This document shows, in pieces, positions 7,277 through 13,558 of a stretch of 24,812 nucleotides of DNA. A model generated the notes under the pieces. That model made no database searches. It saw only the letters and a program-made list of their open reading frames with translations, and was not told where the DNA came from. A program made the translations under genes and the position numbers. The first letter of the stretch is position 1, and each line of letters starts with the position of its first letter. Source of the stretch: JBOGXF01 sp050694275 (GTDB lineage Bacteria; Actinomycetota; CADDZG01; WHSQ01). Location of the stretch: contig JBOGXF010000014.1 of NCBI GenBank assembly GCA_050694275.1, forward strand, positions 1 through 24,812, read 5' to 3'.

Positions 7277-8172
7277 GCTATCCGTCGTCGGTCCGCATCC
7301 GCGAGGTCGGTCCGCGCGACGGTATCCAGTCCGAGAAGGCGCAGGTGACAACCGCCGACAAGGTGCGCTTCATCGATGCCCTGAGCTCCACCGGACTGCG
7401 CTACATCGAAGCCGTGTCGTTCGTATCGCCCAAAGCCATTCCCCAGATGGCCGACGCGCGCGAGGTGTGGGCTGGGCTCAACCGCAACCCCGCAGTGTTC
7501 TACTCGGCCCTCGTCCCCAACGGAAAGGGGGCGGAGACCGCGGCCGAGGTCGGGGTGGATGGGATGCAGGTGTTTATTGCCGCTACCGACTCGTACAACC
7601 TGAAGAACGTGGGCCGAAAGGTCGAGGATTCCCTGCCGAACGTCGAGGAGGTCGTGAGCGTGGGCCGCGAGGCCGGCATCCCTGTGGAAGGAACGCTCTC
7701 GTGCGCGTTCGGCTGTCCCTACGAAGGCGACGTGGCGCCGGAGCGAGTCGTCGAGGTGGCTCATTCGATGATGGAGCGCGGCATCGACGTCATCTCGTTC
7801 GGCGACACGACCGGCATGGGGACGCCCCGCCGCGTTCGAGATGTCGTCGAGGCGGTGCGCGCTGCGCTTCCCGGGCTACAGATGAACATGCATTTCCACG
7901 ACACCCGTGGCACCGGTCTCGCCAACGTGCTGACCTCGCTCGAATACGGCATCGACTACTTCGATGCGTCGGTGGGCGGGATGGGCGGCAGCCCGTACGC
8001 CGAGGGCGCAACCGGCAACATCGCCACCGAGGATCTCGTCCACATGCTCGAGGACATGGGCATCGACACGGGGATCGACCTCAGTGCGCTGCTCGACGCG
8101 GCTCGCATCGCGCAGGGCTTCGTCGCGGGCGAGCTCCCGGGCAAGGTCCTCAAGGCCGGCCCACGCGTCTGA
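7273..8172 (+). CDS. Hydroxymethylglutaryl-CoA lyase-like protein with Ser in place of the catalytic Cys
   Basis: 299 residues, DRE-TIM (HMGL-like) fold. The expected reaction is HMG-CoA to acetyl-CoA plus acetoacetate, the last step of leucine breakdown. Metal and substrate residues are present: EVGPRDGIQ (R15, D16), SFVSPKAIPQMADA, CAFGCPYEGDV, HFHDTRGTGLAN (H207, H209) and GNIATEDL (N249). In the active-site loop normally read as GGCPYA, the sequence is GGSPYA with Ser240 (codon AGC, 7990-7992), replacing the cysteine known as Cys266 in human and Cys237 in P. mevalonii enzyme. Start chosen at GTG 7273, overlapping the hydratase stop as GTGA and preceded by a GGTGG-like ribosome binding site; an in-frame GTG at 7261 lies inside the hydratase. 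The stop shares one base with the next ATG (TGATG). Confidence 0.88.
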   Translation: MSYPSSVRIREVGPRDGIQSEKAQVTTADKVRFIDALSSTGLRYIEAVSFVSPKAIPQMADAREVWAGLNRNPAVFYSALVPNGKGAETAAEVGVDGMQVFIAATDSYNLKNVGRKVEDSLPNVEEVVSVGREAGIPVEGTLSCAFGCPYEGDVAPERVVEVAHSMMERGIDVISFGDTTGMGTPRRVRDVVEAVRAALPGLQMNMHFHDTRGTGLANVLTSLEYGIDYFDASVGGMGGSPYAEGATGNIATEDLVHMLEDMGIDTGIDLSALLDAARIAQGFVAGELPGKVLKAGPRV

Positions 8173-9851
8173 TGTTTGCCAGGGTCCTCATCGCAAACCG
8201 CGCCGAGATCGCGGTACGCGTCGCTCGCACGTGCAAGGAGCTCGGCGTCCAATGCGTTGCCGTCTACTCCGACGCGGACGCGGGGGCCAGGCATGTCGCC
8301 GTCGCCGACGAGGCGGTGCATCTCCCCGGCGTCGCTCCGGCCGACACCTATCTCGATGTCGAGCGCATCCTAGAGGCGGCGCGCTCGACCGGTGCCGAGG
8401 CGATCCATCCGGGATACGGGTTCCTCGCGGAGAGCGCCGATTTCGCGCAGGCCGTCATCGATGCCGGGCTCGCGTGGGTCGGCCCCCCGCCCGGAGCCAT
8501 GAGGCTCGTCGGCGACAAGATCTCGGCACGGCGCACCGCCGAGTCCGCCGGCGTGCCCGTGGTGCCGGGGCTGACCGAGGCGGTAGAGGACGCCGGCCCG
8601 CTGCTGGCTTTCGGGGCGGAGCACGGCTTTCCGGTCGCGATCAAGGCGGCGGGAGGGGGCGGAGGCCGGGGGCTCAAGGTTGCGCGTTCCGCGGCCGACG
8701 TTCCCGACGCGTTCGAAGCGGCTCGTCGGGAGGCTCAGGCCTATTTCGGATCCGCCGCGGTCTACGCCGAGCGGTATCTCGAAGCTCCCAAGCACCTCGA
8801 GGTCCAGATCCTCGCACCGGATGTCGGCGATGCCCTGTGGCTCGGGGTGCGCGACTGCTCGCTTCAGCGCCGCCACCAGAAGCTGATCGAAGAGACACCT
8901 CCACCCCGGTTCGCCGAGCGCGCACCGGAGATGGGCGAGGCCGCGGTGACGATGTCGAAGGCGTGCGGATACACCGGCGCCGGAACCGTCGAGTTCCTGG
9001 TCGAGGACGACGGGAGCTTCTACTTCCTCGAGGTCAACGCCCGTCTTCAGGTGGAGCACACGATCACCGAGGAGGTTCTCGGCATCGATCTGGTCGCGAG
9101 CCAGCTTCGGATCGCGGCCCGGGAGCCACTCGGGTTCGCTCAGCACGACCTGGAGCCGCGCGGACACTCCATCGAATGTCGCATCAATGCAGAAGACCCG
9201 AGCCGCGGTTTCGCGCCCACGCCCGGAGTCATCACTCATTACGTCGAGCCCGACGGACCGGGCGTCCGGGTGGACTCCGGCTACACGACGGGAGACGAGA
9301 TACCCGGTGCCTACGATTCTTTGGTCGCCAAGATTGTGACGCGGGGACGCGACCGCGAGGAAGCGCGCGCTCGGATGATCCGCGCGCTCGACGAGATGGT
9401 CGTCGATGGGGTCAAGACCACGATCCCGGCGCACCGCCTGCTGCTGGAAGACGAGTCGTTTCGCGCCGGAACGCACACCACCCGCACGGTCGAGGAGGAA
9501 GGCATCCTCGCGCGGCTCGCGGATCTCGAGCCGACCCCGAGGGAGGAAGAAGACGTCCTCATGGTCGAAGGTCACGCCGTGAGGCTCTGGAACCCGGCGA
9601 TGTCGGCGTTCGCCGCGGGAGCGCTCCACGCCGGGGTTGCGGGCGAGATCGTCGCCCCGATGCAGGGGACCATCGTCAACGTGCTCGTGGAACCGGGGCA
9701 GGAGGTCGCGGCCGGGAACCCCCTCGTCGTTCTCGAGGCGATGAAGATGGAGACGAGCATCGCCGCTCCCACCGCCGGCCGGGTCGCCGAAGTGCGGGTC
9801 TCGCCCGGCGAGACCGTCGGCGCAGGCGAGATCGTTGCGGTCGTCGAGTAG
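8172..9851 (+). CDS. Acyl-CoA carboxylase alpha subunit, second copy (likely methylcrotonyl-CoA carboxylase)
   Basis: 559 residues. Same architecture as the alpha subunit at 2275-4017: biotin carboxylase domain from the N-terminus (VLIANRAEIAVRV, AAGGGGGRGLKV, RDCSLQRRHQKLIEE, EVNARLQVEHTITE) and a C-terminal biotinyl domain with EAMKMET, acceptor Lys525. It differs from the other copy in several usually conserved places (NRAEIA for NRGEIA, EVNARLQ for EMNTRLQ), so the two are old paralogues, not a recent duplication. The ATG overlaps the lyase stop by one base, so translational coupling is likely. Being in the operon with the beta subunit, it is that subunit's natural partner. It is short for a classical methylcrotonyl-CoA carboxylase alpha chain because the linker domain is reduced. 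Confidence 0.92.
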   Translation: MFARVLIANRAEIAVRVARTCKELGVQCVAVYSDADAGARHVAVADEAVHLPGVAPADTYLDVERILEAARSTGAEAIHPGYGFLAESADFAQAVIDAGLAWVGPPPGAMRLVGDKISARRTAESAGVPVVPGLTEAVEDAGPLLAFGAEHGFPVAIKAAGGGGGRGLKVARSAADVPDAFEAARREAQAYFGSAAVYAERYLEAPKHLEVQILAPDVGDALWLGVRDCSLQRRHQKLIEETPPPRFAERAPEMGEAAVTMSKACGYTGAGTVEFLVEDDGSFYFLEVNARLQVEHTITEEVLGIDLVASQLRIAAREPLGFAQHDLEPRGHSIECRINAEDPSRGFAPTPGVITHYVEPDGPGVRVDSGYTTGDEIPGAYDSLVAKIVTRGRDREEARARMIRALDEMVVDGVKTTIPAHRLLLEDESFRAGTHTTRTVEEEGILARLADLEPTPREEEDVLMVEGHAVRLWNPAMSAFAAGALHAGVAGEIVAPMQGTIVNVLVEPGQEVAAGNPLVVLEAMKMETSIAAPTAGRVAEVRVSPGETVGAGEIVAVVE

Positions 9852-9866
9852 CTCCCCGGCCCAGCC

Positions 9867-9915
9867 GCCGAGTGCTCACCACGCGACCTGTGAGGTCATC
9901 TCACGAGCACTCGGC
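9867..9915. other. Nested inverted repeat between the leucine operon and the membrane-protein gene
   Basis: Perfect 11-bp outer arms GCCGAGTGCTC (9867-9877) and GAGCACTCGGC (9905-9915) enclose an inner hairpin GACCT-GTG-AGGTC (9885-9897), with symmetric 7-nt internal loops on both sides. An alternative inner pairing GTGAG/CTCAC also exists. There is no U-tract. It begins 16 bases after the operon stop, so a U-less terminator is the simplest reading; an operator or RNA switch for the downstream gene is possible. Confidence 0.45.
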
Positions 9916-9947
9916 GAACGACTGAGGCTGCGAGGAGGCCCGGGGGC

Positions 9948-11801
9948 ATGACCCTGCTTGCGGCGTTTGCCCAGCTCGTCATCGGGCTCGCGATCGGGTG
10001 GGTGGTCGGTCGCCGGCTGCTTCGGCGTCTCGGCCCCCCGAACGAGTTCGGCGCGGTCGAGCAATCTCTCGCCGCCGTGGCCGGCTTCGCCGTCTTCTCG
10101 GTCGGCCTGATGGTCGCTCACATCGTCACCGGCGGCGCGATCTTCGGATTGACCGGCCCGGTTCCGCTCGTTGGAGCGGTCACGCTGTGGCTCGGAAGGG
10201 GCGAGCTGAAACAGATCCCGGCAGTCGTGGGTCGGCCCCACGCCGGAGTAGCGGTTCTCGCTGCGGCTTTGATCGCGCTGTATCTCGTACCGGTCCTGGT
10301 GGGCGGACCCCCGATCAGGACCGGCGACCCCCCGCAGCACATGGGGTGGACCGAGCAGATACTGGCGGGCGAACCGATCCCCGTCGGCCCCGCCCCCGAG
10401 GTCGGGCGCAACGCGTACCCGTGGGGATTCCACGCGGTCATGGCCGGGCTCGTGCGACTCGTGCCCGGCAGCGACGTCACCGCCACTCAATACGCGCTGC
10501 ATGCGCTTCTCATCGGGGCCCTGCCCCTGGGTGTCGCCGCGGTCGCTCGGACCGTTCGGCGGAATGCCGGCTTACCGGCGGCAGCCGCGGCGACGGCGAT
10601 CGGGGGGTTCGGGTGGGTTCTGGCACGCGAACCCTTCTTCGCCACCAGCCCACGCGGGGCGCGACACGGGGCCGATCTCGTCGTCGGGTCCCCCAACGGC
10701 CTCTACGCGCTCTTTCCTCCACCGCTTCCGCGCGAGCTTGGGCTCGTGCTCCTTGCCGTCGCGGCCGGAATGATCGTGCGGGCGATTCGCACCAGGGAGC
10801 GCCGCGCCGAAGTGGGCGCGGGGATCGCGTGCGGCCTCGTCGGGTTGGTGAGCGTTCCGCTCTTTCTCACCGCGTTGTTATGGGCGGTGGTGGGCTCTAT
10901 CGCGGTCGACGGGGAGCGCGCCCGCCGGGTGGTGACCGTGGCCGGCACGGCCGTGGGGGTGTTCGCCTTGTGGGCCGGGCCCGTGCTCGCCGACTTCGTC
11001 CGCTTCGGCGGGTTCGTGAGCATCACGCCTCGTCTGGGCACCGAATGGCAGGTGACGACCGCGTTCGCGTCGTGGGGGCTCCTGCTGCCGGCGGCGGCGG
11101 GCGGGCTGGTCCTCCTCGCCTCACTCAGGGAAGCCGGCGCGCGTGCGTTCTTCGCGCTTTTTATCGCCACGCTCGCGTTCCTTGGGCTGGCGGTAGCGCG
11201 AGGTGCCTTCGATTGGGATCTGCGAGGGAACGCCACGTTGCTCCATCAGGGGCGTGTGTGGCCCGCGCTCCATCTCCTCGGGGCGTCACTCGCCGGAGTG
11301 GCGCTCGCGCGAGTGTACGAATGGCTCAGAGATCGCTCCCGCGCACTGGTGGTTGCGACAACGGCGGCGTTCTTCGCCGTCGGCTCCGTCTCACCCGCCC
11401 TCGCGGCCACCCGGATGGTCGAGGTCCTTGGCGCCGGCCGGGTCTCGACCGGCTACATCTACTCGACGCGCAATTTCGCAGAGGAGTCCTTCGTCCGGCG
11501 CGCCGCCGGGGTTCTCGGGCCCCGCGACGTGATCCGGGTCCAGGACGACGAATTGCTCGGGATGTGGCTGTACCAGTACTCGGGATGCCGCATCACCGGC
11601 TTCGAGGACCCTCGGCTCGACGGCAACGACCTGCGGATCCGCTTTGCGGAGCTCGCAGAGAGATACGACGAACGGATGGAGCAGGGAGGCTTCGAGGCCG
11701 ACTTCGTCGCTCTTCCGGCGAGGAGCTCGCTTCCCGGAACCCGGCCGATCGTCGGCGGGGAATACCGGGGCGAGCGGTGGGTTCTCATTCGAAATGGATG
11801 A
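9948..11801 (+). CDS. Multi-pass membrane protein, GT-C glycosyltransferase-like
   Basis: 617 residues with roughly ten to twelve hydrophobic segments and a soluble C-terminal part from about residue 500. The first large loop contains GDPPQHMGWTEQILAGEPIP (D127, H131) followed by YPWGFH (157-162). This resembles the acidic first-loop motif and the 'YP.G.h' stretch of GT-C polyprenyl-phosphate-sugar transferases, so attachment of a sugar to a lipid, glycan or protein at the outer face of the membrane is plausible. I cannot assign a family more closely. ATG 9948 has a good GAGGAGG ribosome binding site about 9 nt upstream. The stop overlaps the start of the HtrA-like gene by eight bases, suggesting coupling. 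The gene is separated from the operon upstream by the nested repeat. Confidence 0.7.
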   Translation: MTLLAAFAQLVIGLAIGWVVGRRLLRRLGPPNEFGAVEQSLAAVAGFAVFSVGLMVAHIVTGGAIFGLTGPVPLVGAVTLWLGRGELKQIPAVVGRPHAGVAVLAAALIALYLVPVLVGGPPIRTGDPPQHMGWTEQILAGEPIPVGPAPEVGRNAYPWGFHAVMAGLVRLVPGSDVTATQYALHALLIGALPLGVAAVARTVRRNAGLPAAAAATAIGGFGWVLAREPFFATSPRGARHGADLVVGSPNGLYALFPPPLPRELGLVLLAVAAGMIVRAIRTRERRAEVGAGIACGLVGLVSVPLFLTALLWAVVGSIAVDGERARRVVTVAGTAVGVFALWAGPVLADFVRFGGFVSITPRLGTEWQVTTAFASWGLLLPAAAGGLVLLASLREAGARAFFALFIATLAFLGLAVARGAFDWDLRGNATLLHQGRVWPALHLLGASLAGVALARVYEWLRDRSRALVVATTAAFFAVGSVSPALAATRMVEVLGAGRVSTGYIYSTRNFAEESFVRRAAGVLGPRDVIRVQDDELLGMWLYQYSGCRITGFEDPRLDGNDLRIRFAELAERYDERMEQGGFEADFVALPARSSLPGTRPIVGGEYRGERWVLIRNG

Positions 11802-12777
11802 TCTGCGTTTCCCGGACGCACCCACGGGCAGCGACGCCCTCGACGCCTACTCGGCCACGGTCACCGCGGTCGTCGACAAGGTCGCGCCGACCGTCGTCAA
11901 CCTGCGCGTCTATCGACGCCTCCGGGGACAGCGCCGCATCGAAGGGGGAGGAAGCGGGGTCGTCATCACGCCGGACGGTTTCATGCTCACCTCCGCTCAC
12001 GTCGTCGCCGGCACCGACCGAGGGGTGGCGTCGTTTGCCGACGGCATCGAGCTCGATATCGAAGTCATCGGAACCGATCCCCTGTCCGATCTCGCCGTGG
12101 TGCGGGCTTCGGGATCGGATCTCTTTTCCGCCACGCTCGGCGACGCGGCCTCTCTGCGGGTCGGGCAGCTCGTGGTGGCGATCGGCAACCCATTCGGCTT
12201 CGATGGATCGGTCACCGCCGGGGTTGTGAGCGCGCTCGGCCGTTCGATCGCGACCCGCGCCGGCGCTCACGGCCGCGTGGTCGAGAACGTCATCCAGACG
12301 GATGCAGCCCTCCACCCGGGCAACTCTGGTGGCGCGCTGGCGGATAGCTCGGGCCGGGTTGTGGGCGTCAACACCGCGATCGCGGGGGCCGGGATCGGCC
12401 AGGGCCTCGGGCTCGCCATTCCCGTCAACGTGACCACGCGCGGCATCATCGCCGCACTCATGCGCGAGGGTCGGGTGCGGCGCGCCTACATCGGGATCGC
12501 CGGCGGCACGCGGCCGTTGCCGCCCCGCGTCGCCCCGGAGAGCGGAGCCAAGAGCGGCATCGAGATCGTCGAGGTCGTGCCGAACAGCCCCGCGGTCAAA
12601 GGGGGACTGCGGCCCGAGGACCTCATCCTCGAGGTCGACGGCGTGGAGGTTTCGGGAGCGGACGATCTTCAGCGGCTCATGGACGCCGGTGCGATCGGCC
12701 GCTCGATCCCGGTAAAGGTGTTCCGCGATGGACGCGTAATGACGATCGAGGTAACCCCCACCGAGCTCCGGACGTAA
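11794..12777 (+). CDS. HtrA/DegP-like serine protease with PDZ domain, no signal peptide
   Basis: 327 residues, trypsin-like S1C protease. The catalytic triad is intact: His69 (TSAHVV), Asp99 (DPLSDLAVV) and Ser178 (HPGNSGG). A single PDZ domain covers about 230-322 (AYIGIAGG through PNSPAVKGGLRPEDLILEVDG). Family members normally carry an N-terminal signal or membrane anchor, but this one starts MDDLRFPDAP and reaches the protease domain by residue 25 with no hydrophobic segment; the in-frame sequence upstream is not hydrophobic either. It is therefore predicted cytoplasmic or exported by an unknown route. ATG 11794 overlaps the membrane-protein stop by eight bases. Likely role is quality control or regulated cleavage; the substrate is unknown and might be its membrane partner. 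Confidence 0.9.
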   Translation: MDDLRFPDAPTGSDALDAYSATVTAVVDKVAPTVVNLRVYRRLRGQRRIEGGGSGVVITPDGFMLTSAHVVAGTDRGVASFADGIELDIEVIGTDPLSDLAVVRASGSDLFSATLGDAASLRVGQLVVAIGNPFGFDGSVTAGVVSALGRSIATRAGAHGRVVENVIQTDAALHPGNSGGALADSSGRVVGVNTAIAGAGIGQGLGLAIPVNVTTRGIIAALMREGRVRRAYIGIAGGTRPLPPRVAPESGAKSGIEIVEVVPNSPAVKGGLRPEDLILEVDGVEVSGADDLQRLMDAGAIGRSIPVKVFRDGRVMTIEVTPTELRT

Positions 12778-12778
12778 A

Positions 12779-12796
12779 GGACCGCACGGCCGGTCT
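12779..12796 (+). terminator. Hairpin just after the protease gene
   Basis: GACCG (12780-12784) and CGGTC (12791-12795), extended by one G-T pair, around a 6-nt loop, starting two bases after the stop codon. No U-run follows. A second dyad (GGCG/CGCC with a central GATTCGAATC palindrome, 12829-12847) lies between it and the higBA operator. Confidence 0.3.
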
Positions 12797-12853
12797 CCAT
12801 ACGGTCACCTCTGCGATCAGTTTCTGGTGGCGGAGATTCGAATCGCCGCAACG

Positions 12854-12884
12854 TAACGCTTGACGTTATTAACGTAGTGCGTTA
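12854..12884. promoter_or_regulatory. Symmetric 31-bp operator of higBA
   Basis: Two nested perfect dyads share one centre: outer TAACGC (12854-12859)/GCGTTA (12879-12884) and inner ACGTT (12863-12867)/AACGT (12871-12875). They are separated by 3-nt spacers on each side of a 3-nt centre. The site covers the -35 box and spacer of the higBA promoter, as expected for autorepression by a HigA dimer. Confidence 0.75.
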
Positions 12885-12888
12885 TGAT
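12860..12888 (+). promoter_or_regulatory. higBA promoter
   Basis: -35 TTGACG (12860-12865), a 17-bp spacer and -10 TATGAT (12883-12888), close to the sigma-70 consensus. Only 5 nt separate the -10 from the higB ATG, so the transcript should begin at or near the start codon. Confidence 0.75.
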
Positions 12889-12893
12889 ACGGC

Positions 12894-13175
12894 ATGATCA
12901 AGAGCTTTCGGGATAAGGACACCGATCGGCTCTTCCAACGACAACCGGTCCGGAAGCTTGGGACGGGAGTTCAGAGAGTGGCGCTGCGGAAGCTCCGCAT
13001 GCTGGATGCGGCAATGAGTTTGTCTGATCTCCGCGTGCCGCCGGGCAACCGGTTGGAGCGGCTGCGGGGTGACCGCGCCGGCCAGCACAGTATTCGGATC
13101 AACGATCAATGGCGCATCTGCTTTCGATGGCATGAGGGCGATGCCTACGACGTGGAGATAGTCGATTACCACTAG
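12894..13175 (+). CDS. higB: HigB-type toxin, RelE/ParE superfamily
   Basis: 93 residues. HigB toxins are ribosome-dependent mRNA interferases that cleave transcripts during translation. The sequence has the family pattern: short basic N-terminal helix (MIKSFRDKDTDRLF), then the conserved C-terminal block PPGNRLERLRGDRAGQHSIRINDQWRICFRW (here split: GNRLERLRGDRAGQ, then SIRINDQWRICFRW), ending in VEIVDYH. The length is normal and the gene looks intact. It comes before its antitoxin, the order typical of higBA and reverse of most toxin-antitoxin pairs. The antitoxin ribosome binding site overlaps the toxin stop codon. Base composition is lower in G+C than the neighbours (about 57% in one counted 60-base line against about 67% elsewhere), consistent with transfer. 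Confidence 0.93.
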   Translation: MIKSFRDKDTDRLFQRQPVRKLGTGVQRVALRKLRMLDAAMSLSDLRVPPGNRLERLRGDRAGQHSIRINDQWRICFRWHEGDAYDVEIVDYH

Positions 13176-13184
13176 GAGGTAGTG

Positions 13185-13502
13185 ATGGCACCAAAGAAGT
13201 TGGCACCAGTCCACGCAGGAGAGATCTTGCTCGAGGATTTCCTTGTTCCTATGGGAATCAGTCAGTACCGACTTGCCATGGACATCAGCGTCCCCCCTCG
13301 CCGGATAAACGAGATCGTGCACGGCAAGCGCGCGGTTTCGGCGGACACGGCCCTGCGATTGGCTCGATATTTCGGGACCTCCGAGAGGTTCTGGCTGAAC
13401 CTGCAGGCGCAGTTCGAACTCGATGTTGAACGAGATCGACTAGGCAACCGCCTCAACCAAGAGGTCACCATGCGCCGCGCAACAAACTCTTTTGGCCGTT
13501 AA
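13185..13502 (+). CDS. higA: HigA-type antitoxin, XRE helix-turn-helix
   Basis: 105 residues. Neutralises HigB by direct binding and represses the operon from the symmetric operator upstream. The helix-turn-helix spans about residues 25-75 (ISQYRLAMDISVPPRRINEIVHGKR, broken here as ISQYRLAMDISV and PPRRINEIVHGKR), followed by the family segment ALRLARYFGTSERFWLNLQ. AGGAGG (13174-13179) overlaps the toxin stop and sits 5 nt from the ATG at 13185; a GTG at 13182 is in frame but too close to it. The stop codon TAA (13500-13502) lies inside the second copy of the dispersed hairpin repeat, so the last codons of the gene are part of that repeat. Confidence 0.93.
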   Translation: MAPKKLAPVHAGEILLEDFLVPMGISQYRLAMDISVPPRRINEIVHGKRAVSADTALRLARYFGTSERFWLNLQAQFELDVERDRLGNRLNQEVTMRRATNSFGR

Positions 13503-13533
13503 CCACACCACATGTAGTCAATGGCCAAAAGAG
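13487..13533. repeat. Dispersed 47-nt palindromic repeat, copy 2
   Basis: Arms of 14 bp with one G-T wobble (CTCTTTTGGCCGTT at 13487-13500, partner 13520-13533) around a 19-nt loop. Same length as copy 1 at 172-218, with a compensatory outer pair (C-G for T-A) and mostly transitions in the loop. It overlaps the end of higA and lies between convergent genes (higA and the acyl-CoA dehydrogenase). Confidence 0.7.
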
Positions 13534-13558
13534 CCGTGCCCCATGGAACAGAACTGAC

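Noticed and set aside
7467..8171. N-terminal extension of the second alpha subunit reading through the lyase gene in another frame.
   Set aside because: The sequence is arginine-rich shadow of the lyase; homology begins at ATG 8172, which overlaps the lyase stop in the usual way.
12829..12847. tRNA-like TTCGAAT between possible T-stem arms upstream of higB.
   Set aside because: The five bases on each side do not pair as a T-stem, and no acceptor, D or anticodon arm is found. It is better described as a small dyad around GATTCGAATC.
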